A DNA stretch of 38,380 nucleotides from Betaproteobacteria bacterium (GCA_947467435.1 CANIIA010000018.1:1-38380); one strand, 5' to 3'; positions 11,121 through 18,666 are shown, numbered from the stretch's first letter. Numbers and translations are program-made. Notes: generated by a model not told the origin, from the letters alone.

Positions 11121-12938
11121 ATGTGTGGCATCGTTGGTGCAGCAGCCAAACGCGATATTGTGCCGGTGCTCGTCGAAGGTCTGCGACGCTTAGAGTATCG
11201 CGGCTATGATTCGTGCGGCGTTGCTGTGCAGATCAATAACACGCTACAACGTGTTCGGACCGTTTCGCGCGTCGCGGATTTGGATACGCAAATTCAAACG
11301 CATGCGATCCATGCCGATACGGGAATCGCGCATACGCGCTGGGCGACACACGGTGCGCCGAGTACGCGCAACGCACACCCAATGCTATCGCGCGAACAAA
11401 TCGCCCTGGTGCATAACGGCATCATCGAAAACCACGATGCGTTACGTGTGCGCTTACAAGCCCTGGGCTATGTGTTTGAAAGCCAAACCGACACCGAAGT
11501 CATCGCGCATTTAGTCCACAGCTTGTATGCCGGGGATTTGTTTTCCGCTGTTGCAGCAGCAGTTAAACAATTAGAAGGCGCGTATGCCATTGCAGTGGTG
11601 GCGCGAGATCAACCGCAGTGTGTGGTAGGCGCACGGGCAGGCAGTCCATTAGTGATTGGTGTGGGATTGCACGAACACTTTATCGCCTCGGATGCCTTAG
11701 CGTTAGCCGGTACCACAAATCAAATTGCGTATCTCGACGAAGGTGATGTGGCAGAAATTTTGCCCGATCAGTTTCGCGTACAAAATGCACATGGCGATGC
11801 GGTGGTACGTACGGTGCAAACCGTGCGCGTCGATGAATCTGGCGCAGCGCTTGGCCCGTATCGCCACTACATGCAAAAAGAAATTTTTGAACAACCACGC
11901 GCGTTAGCCGATACGCTCGAAGGCATTGAATCGCCTGCACCCGAGCTGTTTGGAGAACAGGCGCCCGCGTATTTTGCGCGCGTCAAGCAAGTGCTGGTGC
12001 TCGCCTGTGGCACGAGTTATTACGCTGGATTGGTGGCCGCACAATGGTTAGAAACGCTGGCAAAAATTCCGACGCGGGTAGAAATCGCCAGTGAGTATCG
12101 CTATCGCGAATCGGTGCCAGACCCAGACACGCTGGTGGTGGTGATTTCGCAATCCGGAGAAACCGCTGACACTTTGGCGGCGTTGCGTCATGCGCGCAGC
12201 CTTGGACAAACCATCACCCTGGCGATTTGTAACGTCGCCAGTAGTGCCATGGTGCGTGAAACGCAGCTGCGTTTCTTGACGCGCGCTGGCGCAGAAATTG
12301 GTGTGGCATCAACAAAGGCTTTTACTACTCAACTTGCCGCATTATTTTTATTGGCCTTATCGTTGGCTAAGGTGCGCAATACGTTGCCAGAGCAAACCAT
12401 CGTCGCGCAAATGCGTCACTTACGACATTTACCGCGCGCGGTTAGCGCCGTGTTGGCCCTCGAGCCGCAATTGATGGCGTGGGCGGCGCGCTTTGCAACA
12501 CGTCAGCACGCGTTGTTTCTTGGTCGTGGATTGCACTACCCGATTGCCTTAGAAGGGGCGCTGAAGCTCAAAGAAATTTCATATATCCATGCCGAAGCCT
12601 ATCCCGCAGGCGAGCTTAAACATGGACCGTTGGCGTTGGTGACGGATGCAATGCCAGTGGTGACGGTGGCACCGAATGATGCTTTGCTCGAAAAAGTTCG
12701 CTCCAACATGGCAGAAGTGCGCGCACGCGGGGGTGAGCTGTATGTACTCACCGATGCACATACGCAAGTGCTTACCGAAGAGGGTGTACACGTCGTACGG
12801 TTAGCCGCGCACTACGGATTGCTTTCGCCGGTATTACACGTCGTGGCATTGCAACTACTGGCGTATCACACGGCGGTGACGCTTGGTCACGACGTCGATA
12901 AACCGCGTAATTTGGCGAAGTCCGTGACGGTGGAGTAG
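11121..12938 (+). CDS. glmS: Glutamine--fructose-6-phosphate aminotransferase (isomerizing)
   Basis: Makes glucosamine-6-phosphate from fructose-6-phosphate and glutamine, the first step towards UDP-GlcNAc. The ATG at 11121 was chosen because it places the catalytic Cys at residue 2 (MCGIVGA) after removal of Met; in-frame codons further upstream lie inside glmU. The 605-residue protein has a class-II glutaminase domain (1 to about 240, with [11 protein letters not shown] near residue 70). Two SIS isomerase domains follow (about 285-425 and 455-595), with CGTSYYAG and SQSGETADT in the first. The C terminus ends in the conserved [13 protein letters not shown]. No glmS ribozyme is expected in this phylum, and the 7-nt gap to glmU leaves no room for one. 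Confidence 0.97.
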   Translation: MCGIVGAAAKRDIVPVLVEGLRRLEYRGYDSCGVAVQINNTLQRVRTVSRVADLDTQIQTHAIHADTGIAHTRWATHGAPSTRNAHPMLSREQIALVHNGIIENHDALRVRLQALGYVFESQTDTEVIAHLVHSLYAGDLFSAVAAAVKQLEGAYAIAVVARDQPQCVVGARAGSPLVIGVGLHEHFIASDALALAGTTNQIAYLDEGDVAEILPDQFRVQNAHGDAVVRTVQTVRVDESGAALGPYRHYMQKEIFEQPRALADTLEGIESPAPELFGEQAPAYFARVKQVLVLACGTSYYAGLVAAQWLETLAKIPTRVEIASEYRYRESVPDPDTLVVVISQSGETADTLAALRHARSLGQTITLAICNVASSAMVRETQLRFLTRAGAEIGVASTKAFTTQLAALFLLALSLAKVRNTLPEQTIVAQMRHLRHLPRAVSAVLALEPQLMAWAARFATRQHALFLGRGLHYPIALEGALKLKEISYIHAEAYPAGELKHGPLALVTDAMPVVTVAPNDALLEKVRSNMAEVRARGGELYVLTDAHTQVLTEEGVHVVRLAAHYGLLSPVLHVVALQLLAYHTAVTLGHDVDKPRNLAKSVTVE

Positions 12939-12981
12939 TTTTCTTTACTTGGATCTACGCAACTTAGATTAGATCAGCCGC

Positions 12982-13593
12982 TTAGCCAAATATAAACTGT
13001 GCATGTTTGAGTGTGCGACGTACATCGGGAAAATTTTGCTTTGCAATGTCATGCACGACAGCTAAATCCACATGTTCGATTCCTTCGGCGTGAAGGATCC
13101 GTTGAATACGCGCTTCAATTTGTAATTGCAATGCGGGTTCAGCATGCAGATCAAAATGTACTGGTAGGCAGCGTGAACGAATCCCTTCGCTCAGATGGTT
13201 TGGATTGTTGGCAGTAATCACAAAATCGGTCGATGTTGAAAACCGCTCAACGAAACTTCGAAATGAAAGTTGTGACTCTTTGCTGAGGTGATCCGCTTCG
13301 TCCAATAAAACCAAATGACGCGTACTTTCTGTGGCGTACTGCAAACAAAGGCGCTCTAGACCGAGGATCCGCTCTTGTGCGCCAGCATGCGCACAATCAA
13401 TGCACAGCGTTTGATCGGGATGGATGAGCTGAGCCACGGTTGTTTTGCCAGAACCTGGTCGACCCCAAAACAACATGGACAGTCCGCCTTGTTGGCGGAC
13501 AAGTCTTTCAAGGCTGGCCTTGATTGTGGTCGGCAAAATGACATCGTCGATTTTTCGCGGGCGATATTTTTGAGACCAATCGAGCTGAATCAT
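12982..13593 (-). CDS. Phage-type clamp-loader AAA+ ATPase (T4 gp44 / RFC-small-subunit-like), no collar domain
   Basis: This 203-residue protein resembles the clamp-loader ATPase of T4-like phages (gp44) and archaeal/eukaryotic RFC small subunits rather than bacterial DnaX or HolB. Visible features are: N-terminal WSQKYRPRKIDDVILP (6-21), the RFC-box signature of that family; Walker A GRPGSGKT (44-51); Walker B with DEAD (98-101); sensor 1 VITANN (125-130); the clamp-loader SRC motif RSRC (139-142); and a sensor-2 region NFPDVRRTL (187-195). It ends there, so AAA+ domains I and II are present. The C-terminal collar domain, about 110 residues in gp44, is missing. The ATG at 13593 was chosen over an upstream start at 13671 because a GGAAAAG ribosome-binding site precedes it and the RFC box then begins at once. 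The gene stands alone, convergent with glmS and divergent from manC, in AT-richer DNA. A phage or mobile origin is inferred. Confidence 0.8.
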   Translation of the reverse strand: MIQLDWSQKYRPRKIDDVILPTTIKASLERLVRQQGGLSMLFWGRPGSGKTTVAQLIHPDQTLCIDCAHAGAQERILGLERLCLQYATESTRHLVLLDEADHLSKESQLSFRSFVERFSTSTDFVITANNPNHLSEGIRSRCLPVHFDLHAEPALQLQIEARIQRILHAEGIEHVDLAVVHDIAKQNFPDVRRTLKHAQFIFG

Positions 13594-13822
13594 GATCTTT
13601 TCCGTTTGTAGAGTGGTGATCGATTCTAAAATTCCTAAAAATAAATTCAGCGGCTTCGCATACGAATTCATCGATGGTTACGACCATTGTGTGTAAAGAA
13701 AATTTGCGGACTTGAAGCAGTCGTTTCACTCTATGCGCGCACATCTGAGGTGTTACTATTTCGAATCTGCATCAAATAATGCGTTGGCGTTTACACTTTT
13801 TACGTACCACTGAGCCCACACA
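13594..13822. promoter_or_regulatory. Divergent intergenic region between the clamp-loader-like gene and manC
   Basis: These 229 nt are clearly AT-richer than the flanking genes and must hold the promoters of both divergent genes. The word TTTACACTTTTTAC at 13790-13803, 19 nt before the manC start, occurs again exactly at 16617-16630 upstream of the flagellin gene. No confident -10/-35 pair was identified. The manC ribosome-binding site is weak (CTGAG near 13809-13813). Confidence 0.5.
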
Positions 13823-15274
13823 ATGACCCCAGTTCTTCCAGTAATTCTTTGTGGTGGTAGCGGTTCTCGCTTGTGGCCGTTGTCGCGCGCTGGATTTCCG
13901 AAACAATTTTTGTGCCTGACTGGAGCAGAAAGTTTGTTTCAGCAAGCGGCACGTCGGTTGCAAGCGTTGGCCCGTGATGGCCTCACGCTGTTGCCGATGT
14001 CGATCGTGACCAACGAAGCGCATCGGTTTTTAACGCAAGAACAATTACGCGAAATTGCGGTGCCCTTAGGCGCAGCCTTGCTCGAGCCGGTCGGACGCAA
14101 TACCGCTGCCGCGTTGACGCTCGCTGCACTCGCTGCGCAAGAAAATGGCGCTGATCCGGTCCTCGTGGTGACACCGGCAGATCAAAATATTCAACACACC
14201 GCAGTGTTTGTCGCGGCAATGCATTGTGCAATCGATGCGGCAGCAGATGGCGCGATCGTCACGCTCGGGATCGTGCCAAACCGTCCTGAAACAGGCTATG
14301 GCTACATCCGTGTTCGTGCGAACCAGAACGCCGCAAGTGCGGCGCAACGTGTTGCGCAGTTTGTTGAAAAACCCAACGCCCAGACGGCTCAAGCTTATCT
14401 TGATGCAGGCGATTATTTTTGGAACGCTGGCATGTTCGTGGTGCGCGCTTCGGTGTGGCTACAAGCGATTCAACAGTTTCGCGAGGATATTTTGTTGGCG
14501 ACGCAGCGCGCCTGGAGCGGGCGCCGGATTGATTCGCAGTTTGTGCGTCCAGATGCTGAAGCCTTTGCGGCGATTCCGTCCGAGTCGATTGATTATGCGG
14601 TGATGGAGCATGCACCCGCTGCGGGGCTCGAGGTCAAGATGGTTGCGTTAGACGCGGGCTGGAGTGATTTAGGCGCTTGGGACGCAGTGTGGGACGTATT
14701 GCCAAAAGACGCTGCGGGTAATGCGCAGTTTGGCGATGTGATGCTCTCCAATACCCGCAATACCATGGTGCATGCTTCTGATCGCTTGGTGGCCGTCGTG
14801 GGTACCGACGATTTGGTGGTCATTGAAACGGCGGACGCGGTATTGGTCGCCTCGCAACGCAACAGCCAAGAGGTAAAGCACATTGTGCAAGCTCTCGAAG
14901 CAGCAGCGCGTGAAGAGTATGCGTTGCATCGCAAGGTGCATCGTCCGTGGGGCTGGTACGACAGCATTGATGTGGGTGAGCGCTTTAAGGTGAAGCGCAT
15001 CCAGGTGAAGCCTGGGGCCAGCTTGAGCTTACAAAAACACCAGCATCGCGCAGAACATTGGGTGGTGGTGCGCGGTGAGGCAGAGGTTACTTGTGGCGAG
15101 CGCACCGAGCGCTTAGTAGAAAACCAAGCCACTTATATCCCGCAGGGCGCGGTACACCGCTTGGCGAACCCGGGCAAAATTCCTTTAGAAATCATCGAGG
15201 TGCAGTCCGGCGCGTATCTAGGCGAAGATGATATCGAGCGCCTTGCCGACGACTATGGGCGCGGCACCAAATAA
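13823..15274 (+). CDS. manC: Mannose-1-phosphate guanylyltransferase / mannose-6-phosphate isomerase
   Basis: A type II bifunctional enzyme that isomerises fructose-6-P to mannose-6-P and converts mannose-1-P plus GTP to GDP-mannose, a precursor of surface polysaccharides and glycans. The 483-residue length is typical for ManC/CpsB/AlgA. The N-terminal nucleotidyltransferase domain shows CGGSGSRLWPLSR (about 10-22) and FPKQFL, plus FVEKPNAQTAQAYL (near 180). The C-terminal cupin isomerase domain (about 370-480) has RPWGWYD, the metal-site string HQHRAEHWVVVRG and YIPQGAVHRLANPG. No other polysaccharide or glycosyltransferase gene is next to it. The neighbouring flagellin makes a link to flagellar or surface glycosylation possible but unproven. 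Confidence 0.94.
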   Translation: MTPVLPVILCGGSGSRLWPLSRAGFPKQFLCLTGAESLFQQAARRLQALARDGLTLLPMSIVTNEAHRFLTQEQLREIAVPLGAALLEPVGRNTAAALTLAALAAQENGADPVLVVTPADQNIQHTAVFVAAMHCAIDAAADGAIVTLGIVPNRPETGYGYIRVRANQNAASAAQRVAQFVEKPNAQTAQAYLDAGDYFWNAGMFVVRASVWLQAIQQFREDILLATQRAWSGRRIDSQFVRPDAEAFAAIPSESIDYAVMEHAPAAGLEVKMVALDAGWSDLGAWDAVWDVLPKDAAGNAQFGDVMLSNTRNTMVHASDRLVAVVGTDDLVVIETADAVLVASQRNSQEVKHIVQALEAAAREEYALHRKVHRPWGWYDSIDVGERFKVKRIQVKPGASLSLQKHQHRAEHWVVVRGEAEVTCGERTERLVENQATYIPQGAVHRLANPGKIPLEIIEVQSGAYLGEDDIERLADDYGRGTK

Positions 15275-15339
15275 TTTTTTGCGGTCAGTCGCTTAATTAT
15301 TTAAATTTTCGCTTAAGTTCATTCCGCCGCGGTCGACTC

Positions 15340-15363
15340 TCCATACGACAAACCTCGTATGGA
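15340..15363 (+). promoter_or_regulatory. Perfect 9-bp inverted repeat just upstream of the small ORF
   Basis: TCCATACGA (15340-15348) and TCGTATGGA (15355-15363) form a perfect stem with a 6-nt loop CAAACC. The repeat ends 8 nt before the GTG start of the 72-codon ORF and overlaps the only place for its ribosome-binding site. It could be a dimeric repressor operator or an RNA hairpin controlling translation. A CTTAAGTT word at 15312-15319, just upstream, recalls the repeat arms upstream of the flagellin gene. Confidence 0.5.
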
Positions 15364-15371
15364 TACTGATC

Positions 15372-15590
15372 GTGTTGATTGAACGGGTTGATTTAAACAA
15401 ACTCAGGCAGCAAAAACATATCTCGACGCTCTCTTCGCTCGAAGTGGGTGAGAGTATTTTTTGCGACGAACTCAATCAGGCGCAAAGTCTGCGGGTGCTG
15501 TCTTATTACTTGATTCGCTCGCGTCGACTCGAGTGGAAATTTACGTTCCGCAAAATGGACCGTGGCTGGCGGGTGATTCGTATCAAGTAA
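15372..15590 (+). CDS. Small basic protein of unknown function, phage-like pattern
   Basis: A 72-residue ORF starting with GTG at 15372 (TTG at 15375 is an alternative). The C-terminal half has SLEVGESIF followed by QSLRVLSYYLIRSRR, then WKFTFRKMDRGWRVIRIK. The order 'VG[ED]S...' then a helix with S/R-rich start, then '[KR]F..R....G.RV.RI' recalls small proteins often seen in phage genomes, judged from memory of the pattern and not from a search. The protein is basic and has no membrane segment, so nucleic-acid binding is plausible. Support for being a real gene is moderate: sensible composition, a hairpin directly upstream, and location between manC and the convergent flagellin gene. The ribosome-binding site is weak (TGGA). 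Confidence 0.5.
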   Translation: MLIERVDLNKLRQQKHISTLSSLEVGESIFCDELNQAQSLRVLSYYLIRSRRLEWKFTFRKMDRGWRVIRIK

Positions 15591-15644
15591 ACACCGCACG
15601 CGGTCGATCGGTGACGCGCAATGCGCCACCGTCTCCAACAAAGC

Positions 15645-16496
15645 TTAGCCGCCGTACGTTTGCAGCAAGTATTTCACGATGTCTTTATTCATCGTGTTGG
15701 CTTGTGCCAGCATCGCCGTTGAAGCATCGCGATTAATTTGCGCGGTGGCTAAATTAGCCGATTCTTCTGCCATATTGGCATTCATGATGTCGCCATAAGC
15801 TTTGGTGTTGGTGGTGATGAAGCTTTTGGTCAAATCCGCTTGCGTATTCAAGATATTGGCTTGTGCACCCACCGTGGTTTGATATTTTCCAATGGTGTAC
15901 ATCGCCGTTTGAATCGCGGTCATCGCAGTAGACGCATTGCTGCTCGATGACACCGTGATATCACTCGTCGAGACACCCAACTTGCTGCCAGTGGCCGAGT
16001 AATAGGTCAGTGACAGCGTGTCGCTCGAGCTAATGCCCGCTTGCACAGACACACTCAATCCAGCAGATGTGGTTAATAAGGCCTTGCCTTTGTAGGTCGC
16101 ACCACTGGCCAACGTATCTAACGCTGATTGGTACGAAGCCAGCGCCAGCTGGTTTGCTGCGATGGTGGCTGCGCCACTGGCGGTCGATGAATCCGCGGTG
16201 TATGAGCTCACTGCCAGTGTGTACATATTGGATAGCGTCGTATAAATCGACGACAAGGCTTTGTCGGCAACTTGGTTCATTGCGACCGCATCATTGATGT
16301 TGGTGAGTGCGGCGTTATACGAACCCAAGTAAGTCTTGAAGTTATTTGCGATGGCCATGCCGCCTGGATCATCACCCGAGTCGTTCACCCGTAATCCTGT
16401 GCTCAAACGTTGGCTGGCCCGCGCAATCGCGGCATTGGCTGTGTTCACAGCATTGGTGGCATAAAGGGCCTGCGCGCTAGCGGCATTCACGTACAT
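15645..16496 (-). CDS. fliC: Flagellin, short and divergent
   Basis: A structural protein of the flagellar filament, exported and polymerised outside the cell. The 283-residue protein has the conserved N-terminal D0/D1 core, with RLSTGLRVNDSGDDPGGMAI at about 30-49 and DAVAMNQVADKAL at about 68-80. It also has the C-terminal core with MNANMAEESANLATAQINRD at about 239-258 and MLAQANTMNKDIVKYLLQ near the end. The variable middle is very short (about 140-190). Departures from common flagellins are the N terminus (MYVNAASAQALYATNAV), the replacement of the usual R-V/M-R-E-L segment by LSNMYTLAVSSY, and the C-terminal YGG. A GGAGAACC ribosome-binding site precedes the ATG. No other flagellar gene is in the window, so it lies apart from a flagellar cluster, as fliC copies sometimes do. 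A secondary flagellin is possible. Confidence 0.88.
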   Translation of the reverse strand: MYVNAASAQALYATNAVNTANAAIARASQRLSTGLRVNDSGDDPGGMAIANNFKTYLGSYNAALTNINDAVAMNQVADKALSSIYTTLSNMYTLAVSSYTADSSTASGAATIAANQLALASYQSALDTLASGATYKGKALLTTSAGLSVSVQAGISSSDTLSLTYYSATGSKLGVSTSDITVSSSSNASTAMTAIQTAMYTIGKYQTTVGAQANILNTQADLTKSFITTNTKAYGDIMNANMAEESANLATAQINRDASTAMLAQANTMNKDIVKYLLQTYGG

Positions 16497-16532
16497 GGTG
16501 GTTCTCCGTTTTTTAAACGTTTGAATTCAGGT

Positions 16533-16630
16533 GTAAAAACTGTAAAAACGACTTAAGTTTTCCAATGAGCGATACTAGCGGCAAGAAATTGCCACATCCG
16601 GAAAACTTAAGCCCGATTTACACTTTTTAC
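16533..16630. repeat. Long inverted repeat upstream of the flagellin gene
   Basis: Two 31-nt arms, 16533-16563 and 16600-16630, are inverted copies matching at 26 of 31 positions. The inner 12 bases are perfect: CTTAAGTTTTCC (16552-16563) against GGAAAACTTAAG (16600-16611). The outer halves contain GTAAAAAcTG/GTAAAAAgTG words. The spacer is 36 nt and itself contains the palindrome GGCAA-N4-TTGCC. The structure lies 37-134 nt upstream of the flagellin ATG, exactly where operators or activator sites would be. The TTAAGTTT word is similar to a sigma-28 -35 box, but no matching -10 box was seen at the right spacing. Confidence 0.75.
16580..16593. promoter_or_regulatory. Operator-like palindrome GGCAA-N4-TTGCC, copy 1 (flagellin side)
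   Basis: A perfect 5-4-5 palindrome in the spacer of the long inverted repeat. Read on the - strand, the extended 20-mer (16576-16595) is GTGGCAA-N4-TTGCCGCTA, the same flanks as copy 2 at 16753-16772 on the + strand. It resembles a dimeric regulator site. Confidence 0.5.
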
Positions 16631-16754
16631 TGCGATATACGCAGAGCCCGAATTCAGTGGCTTGACGTACCAATGCGTCGCGTTGCAAGACGTACGCAGG
16701 CGTTACGTTGAATTCAGCGGTTTGTGCGGCAATGCGCGTAAAAAATCGCGTGGT

Positions 16755-16768
16755 GGCAAGCAGTTGCC
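16755..16768. promoter_or_regulatory. Operator-like palindrome GGCAA-N4-TTGCC, copy 2 (oxidoreductase side)
   Basis: The second copy lies 24 nt before the GTG start of the FAD oxidoreductase. The 20-mer at 16753-16772 matches the - strand 20-mer of copy 1 at 16 of 20 positions, with all four differences in the central spacer. The two sites point towards the two divergent genes, suggesting shared regulation. Confidence 0.5.
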
Positions 16769-16792
16769 GCTACGTTGCAAACAGGAGACGGT

Positions 16793-18394
16793 GTGAAGCC
16801 ATCGATTGATGCGCTGGTGATCGGCGCAGGACATAACGGTCTGACCTGCGCGTGTTATTTGGCGCGGGCGGGATTGAAGGTGCAGGTCATCGAACAGCGT
16901 GCGGTTGTCGGCGGGGCGGCGGTGACGGAAGCGTTTTATCCGGGATTTAGAAACTCGGTCGCGGCGTATACCGTGGGTCTATTGCACAGCAAAGTCATGC
17001 GTGATTTGCGCTTGGCTGAACATGGCTTACGCATCGTTGAACGACCGTTCGCCAATTTTTTACCCCTCGAGCGTGGGCAGTACCTCAAGGTGGGCGGCGG
17101 CTTAGCAGCCACACAACAAGAGCTCGCGCGATTCTCTGCCCGCGATGCCGAACGATTACCGGCGTATTGGGCACGGCTCGAGCGCGTAGCGGATGCTTTG
17201 CGAGAACTCATGCTGCAAACGCCGCCAAATAGCGGTGGTGGCTGGGCGGACTTACTCAACGCCATCCAAGCGGGACGGGTGTTGCGCGCACTGGATATCG
17301 AAGCGCGACGCGACTTACTGACCTTGTTTACCTGCAGCGCGACACAATGGTTAGATCGTTGGTTTGATAGCGAGGGCATTCGCGCGGCCTTGGGCTTTGA
17401 TGCCGTCGTGGGAAATTACGCGAGCCCCACGCATCCTGGCACTGCGTATGTGTTGTTACATCATTGTTTTGGTGAAGTGAATGGGCGCAAAGGTGCATGG
17501 GGCCATGCCATCGGAGGCATGGGTGCGATCACCCAAGCGATGGCGGCCGAAGCGAAGCAATTGGGCGTTGAAATCACTTGCGCCACAGCGGTGACGAAAG
17601 TCAACGTGACACAAGGGCGAGCGGTGGGTGTCACACTTGATGATGGCCGCACGCTAGATGCGCAGCGTGTGATTGCTAATGTCACGCCACCACGCTTGTT
17701 TTTGCAGCTGCTTTCGGCGAGTGAGTTACCCGATGCATTTGTCTCTCGCATGCAACATTATCAAAGTGGCTCGGCGAGTTTTCGCATGAATGTGGCACTC
17801 AGCGCGTTGCCGCGCTTTGCCAGTCATCCGACACCAAGTGCACATCATGCCACCGGCATCATCATGGCACCTTCATTAAAGTATATGGATCAGGCGTATT
17901 TAGATGCACGAGCACTTGGCATGGCAACAGCACCTATCGTCGAAATGCTGATCCCCAGCACCTTAGATGATTCGTTGGCGCCACCCGGCGCACATGTGGC
18001 GAGTTTGTTTTGTCAGCACTTCGATCCAAACATCGATTGGTCTGCACGCAAGCCTGAAGCGATTGAGAAAATTTTTTCGGTCGTGGAGCATCACGCACCA
18101 GGATTTCGAGCTAGCGTGATTGCGCACAGCGCGTTGTCTCCTGCAGATTTAGAGACGCAGTTTGGTTTAACCGGCGGTGATATTTTTCATGGTGCATTAC
18201 GCCTCGATCAACTGTGGTCAGCGCGTCCTCTACTTGGCCATGCGGATTACCGCACACCGGTCCATGGGTTGTATTTGTGTGGGTCTGGAGCGCACCCTGG
18301 AGGGGGCGTCACCGGCGTGCCAGGACATAACTGTGCGCGTGAGGTCTTACGGGACCGCGGCCGTGCTTGGCGGGGTGCGAGTTTGTACGCTTAA
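16793..18394 (+). CDS. FAD-dependent oxidoreductase, PYROXD2 / phytoene-desaturase-like (COG1233)
   Basis: A 533-residue flavin amine oxidase-fold enzyme of unknown substrate. The N-terminal dinucleotide-binding motif ALVIGAGHNGLTCACYLARA (about 6-25) ends in an acidic VIEQRAVVGGAA. A C-terminal FAD segment has GLYLCGSGAHPGGGVTGVPG (about 495-514). The string PGFRNSVAAYTVGLL near residue 50 is typical of the PYROXD2-like branch, not of carotenoid desaturases in pigment clusters, and no carotenoid genes are nearby. GTG at 16793 was chosen because AGGAGA (16783-16788) sits just upstream. It faces away from the flagellin gene across a repeat-rich region. Confidence 0.85.
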   Translation: MKPSIDALVIGAGHNGLTCACYLARAGLKVQVIEQRAVVGGAAVTEAFYPGFRNSVAAYTVGLLHSKVMRDLRLAEHGLRIVERPFANFLPLERGQYLKVGGGLAATQQELARFSARDAERLPAYWARLERVADALRELMLQTPPNSGGGWADLLNAIQAGRVLRALDIEARRDLLTLFTCSATQWLDRWFDSEGIRAALGFDAVVGNYASPTHPGTAYVLLHHCFGEVNGRKGAWGHAIGGMGAITQAMAAEAKQLGVEITCATAVTKVNVTQGRAVGVTLDDGRTLDAQRVIANVTPPRLFLQLLSASELPDAFVSRMQHYQSGSASFRMNVALSALPRFASHPTPSAHHATGIIMAPSLKYMDQAYLDARALGMATAPIVEMLIPSTLDDSLAPPGAHVASLFCQHFDPNIDWSARKPEAIEKIFSVVEHHAPGFRASVIAHSALSPADLETQFGLTGGDIFHGALRLDQLWSARPLLGHADYRTPVHGLYLCGSGAHPGGGVTGVPGHNCAREVLRDRGRAWRGASLYA

Positions 18395-18666
18395 AGATGA
18401 TTCTTGTGGGGCTAGACAAATAAGCTGAAGTGATCCTGCCAGTATTCTTTTAGTAAAAATATTTTGGTCTAGGCTCAAAAAAATAGCGTAGAGATTTTGA
18501 TGATTCCGCGTGCCACTGGGTCGGGCGCAAGCTTGAATTTCTGCTAACGGCGATTAAATGATTTGATTTGCTCAGACCCGGCGACCAAGCGCCGAGCTCA
18601 ATCAAGTCGTCATAAAACTCACGTACACTGCGTACCTTTATTTTTGATCCTCTCTTTATCGCCCAC
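18395..18666. other. AT-rich intergenic region, no gene recognised
   Basis: These 272 nt separate the oxidoreductase from the LTA-synthase-like gene. They are AT-richer than the genes around them, particularly at about 18445-18510. No convincing ORF, RNA gene or terminator was seen. It presumably carries the promoter of the downstream pair. Confidence 0.4.

Noticed and set aside
11113..11121. glmS ribozyme or riboswitch before glmS
   Set aside because: The gap to glmU is only 7 nt, and this element is characteristic of Firmicutes.
12952..12975. GATCTA...TAGATC repeat between glmS and the clamp-loader-like gene as a terminator
   Set aside because: Only 6 bp of AT-rich stem with a 12-nt loop and no T-run; too weak to call.
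14208..14603. Open frames of 110-130 codons overlapping manC in other frames
   Set aside because: They lie wholly inside an intact bifunctional enzyme gene and show no family pattern.
16576..16595. Possible sigma-54 promoter (TGGCA...TTGC) upstream of the flagellin gene
   Set aside because: The GG and GC elements are one base too close (TGGCAA-N4-TTGC) compared with the strict -24/-12 spacing, and the sequence is better described as a symmetric palindrome.
16600..16630. Sigma-28 flagellin promoter using the TTAAGTTT box
   Set aside because: No GCCGATAA-like -10 element is found about 11 nt downstream on the coding strand; the nearest GCCGCTAG is about 20 nt away.
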